Source of the DNA: Anaerolineae bacterium
GTDB lineage: Bacteria; Chloroflexota; Anaerolineae; B4-G1
Reading direction: 5' to 3'
DNA length: 6,078 nucleotides
NCBI GenBank assembly: GCA_030612585.1
Contig: JAUWNP010000242.1
Span: 1-6,078, forward strand
A program made the translations under genes and the position numbers. Each line of letters opens with the position of its first letter. Positions within the stretch are counted from its first letter, which is position 1. The notes beneath the pieces are model-generated. The model had not been told where the DNA came from and ran no database searches. It saw nothing but the letters and a program-made list of their open reading frames with translations. Positions 5,812 through 6,078 of the stretch are shown here, in pieces.

Positions 5812-5827
5812 GGTGGCCCAGGTCACC
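5812..5827. promoter_or_regulatory. Second copy of the palindrome, upstream of the sat -35 (candidate operator)
   Basis: GGTGGCCCAGGTCACC is a nearly perfect 16-bp palindrome. It shares 11 of 12 core bases with the site at 5654-5665. A half-similar GGTGGCCCAGG copy starts 17 bp to its left, at 5795-5805, and a weaker GGTGGCCCA lies at 5857-5865. Confidence 0.42.
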
Positions 5828-5842
5828 TGTTGATGCCTTCAT

Positions 5843-5851
5843 TGGTACAAT
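5843..5851 (+). promoter_or_regulatory. Possible divergent extended -10 element
   Basis: TGGTACAAT here on the plus strand is identical to the extended -10 of the sat promoter on the minus strand. No good -35 lies 16-18 bp upstream, where the palindrome at 5812-5827 sits instead. No gene follows within the window, so this is only a weak candidate. Confidence 0.22.
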
Positions 5852-5855
5852 AGCA

Positions 5856-5900
5856 AGGTGGCCCATGCTTCTTGAATGACTTCGCTCAACCAAGCCACCT
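5856..5900. repeat. Long-loop inverted repeat in the right intergenic region
   Basis: AGGTGGC (5856-5862) pairs with GCCACCT (5894-5900). Inside, TTGA (5872-5875) pairs with TCAA (5886-5889). The inner GACTTCGCTCA resembles the same dispersed repeat class seen in sat. Function is unknown. Confidence 0.4.
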
Positions 5901-5992
5901 ATCATCATAGCACACTTCCGTCCACATAGCGTTAAAGGAATGTGAAATATTCGTTAGAATCCAGGCTCTTTGGGATTTCGCGTGGTGAGACC

Positions 5993-6078
5993 CTAAGGGT
6001 TTTGCCCAAGATCGTGTAAACACCATTTTTCGCCAGCGTAACAGCTCTTTTTGCCAAATTTTGCACGAAAACCCTTAG
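5993..6078. repeat. 11-bp perfect inverted repeats bounding about 86 bp at the window edge (possible small element)
   Basis: CTAAGGGTTTT (5993-6003) is the exact reverse complement of AAAACCCTTAG (6068-6078). The left arm is preceded by CC, and the right arm runs off the window, so the true repeat may be longer (CCCTAAGGGTTTT). The enclosed AT-rich sequence shows no gene. It could be a MITE-like element, an IS end with a nested end, or a long hairpin. Confidence 0.45.

Larger units (their letters stand above)
5617..6078. other. 462-bp non-coding region: sat promoter/leader and repeats
   Basis: No convincing coding frame, tRNA or rRNA is seen on either strand. From left to right it holds the sat leader with a palindrome, a heptamer array and a 5' hairpin, the sat promoter, the duplicated GGTGGCCCAGG motifs, a weak rightward -10, a long-loop inverted repeat, and the edge inverted repeat. 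From about 5900 to 5990 I see nothing beyond a fall in GC content. Confidence 0.7.

Overview
The window is GC-rich, about 60% by eye, and compactly coded. It reads as a bacterial chromosome segment, most likely from a Chloroflexota (Anaerolineae-like) or similar thermophile-related lineage. That assignment is an inference from the gene mix (stand-alone zinc-type ATP sulfurylase, type I phosphodiesterase family enzyme, PPC-M23 protein, membrane-anchored YkuE-like phosphoesterase) and from the short heptamer repeats between genes. No phylogenetic marker is present to prove it.

Left part, + strand (1-566): the last 46 codons of a class I SAM-dependent methyltransferase, then a membrane-anchored thioredoxin-like protein. 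The thioredoxin frame is interrupted by one TGA at 321-323. That TGA sits exactly where the first cysteine of the CxxC redox motif should be (U-G-A-C), and the frame then continues to a complete thioredoxin fold with the conserved Pro and cis-Pro. A perfect 8-bp stem with a GTG loop lies 27 nt after the TGA, as expected for a bacterial SECIS element. The best reading is a selenocysteine-containing thioredoxin-like selenoprotein that ordinary gene callers would split or truncate. UGA is a normal stop for the methyltransferase and the phosphoesterase in this window, so wholesale recoding is unlikely.

Middle and right part, - strand (5616 down to 576): four genes in one direction, in transcription order sat (ATP sulfurylase, TTG start), a type I phosphodiesterase/alkaline phosphatase superfamily enzyme, a PPC-domain M23 metallopeptidase, and a membrane metallophosphoesterase. 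A consensus-like promoter (TTGACA, 16 bp, TGG-TACAAT) precedes sat. Gaps of 73, 3 and 117 bp suggest an operon, with the phosphodiesterase and peptidase genes tightly coupled. The last gene converges on the selenoprotein gene with only 9 bp between the stop codons.

Right edge (5617-6078): 462 bp without a convincing gene, holding the sat promoter and leader, repeated palindromes of the type TGRCCCAGGTCA on either side of the promoter, a heptamer repeat array, a possible divergent extended -10, and an 11-bp perfect inverted repeat at 5993-6003/6068-6078 that may bound a small element cut by the window end. Repeats also touch genes: a heptamer array supplies the last codons and stop of sat, and a short palindromic repeat appears to be inserted in frame inside sat.
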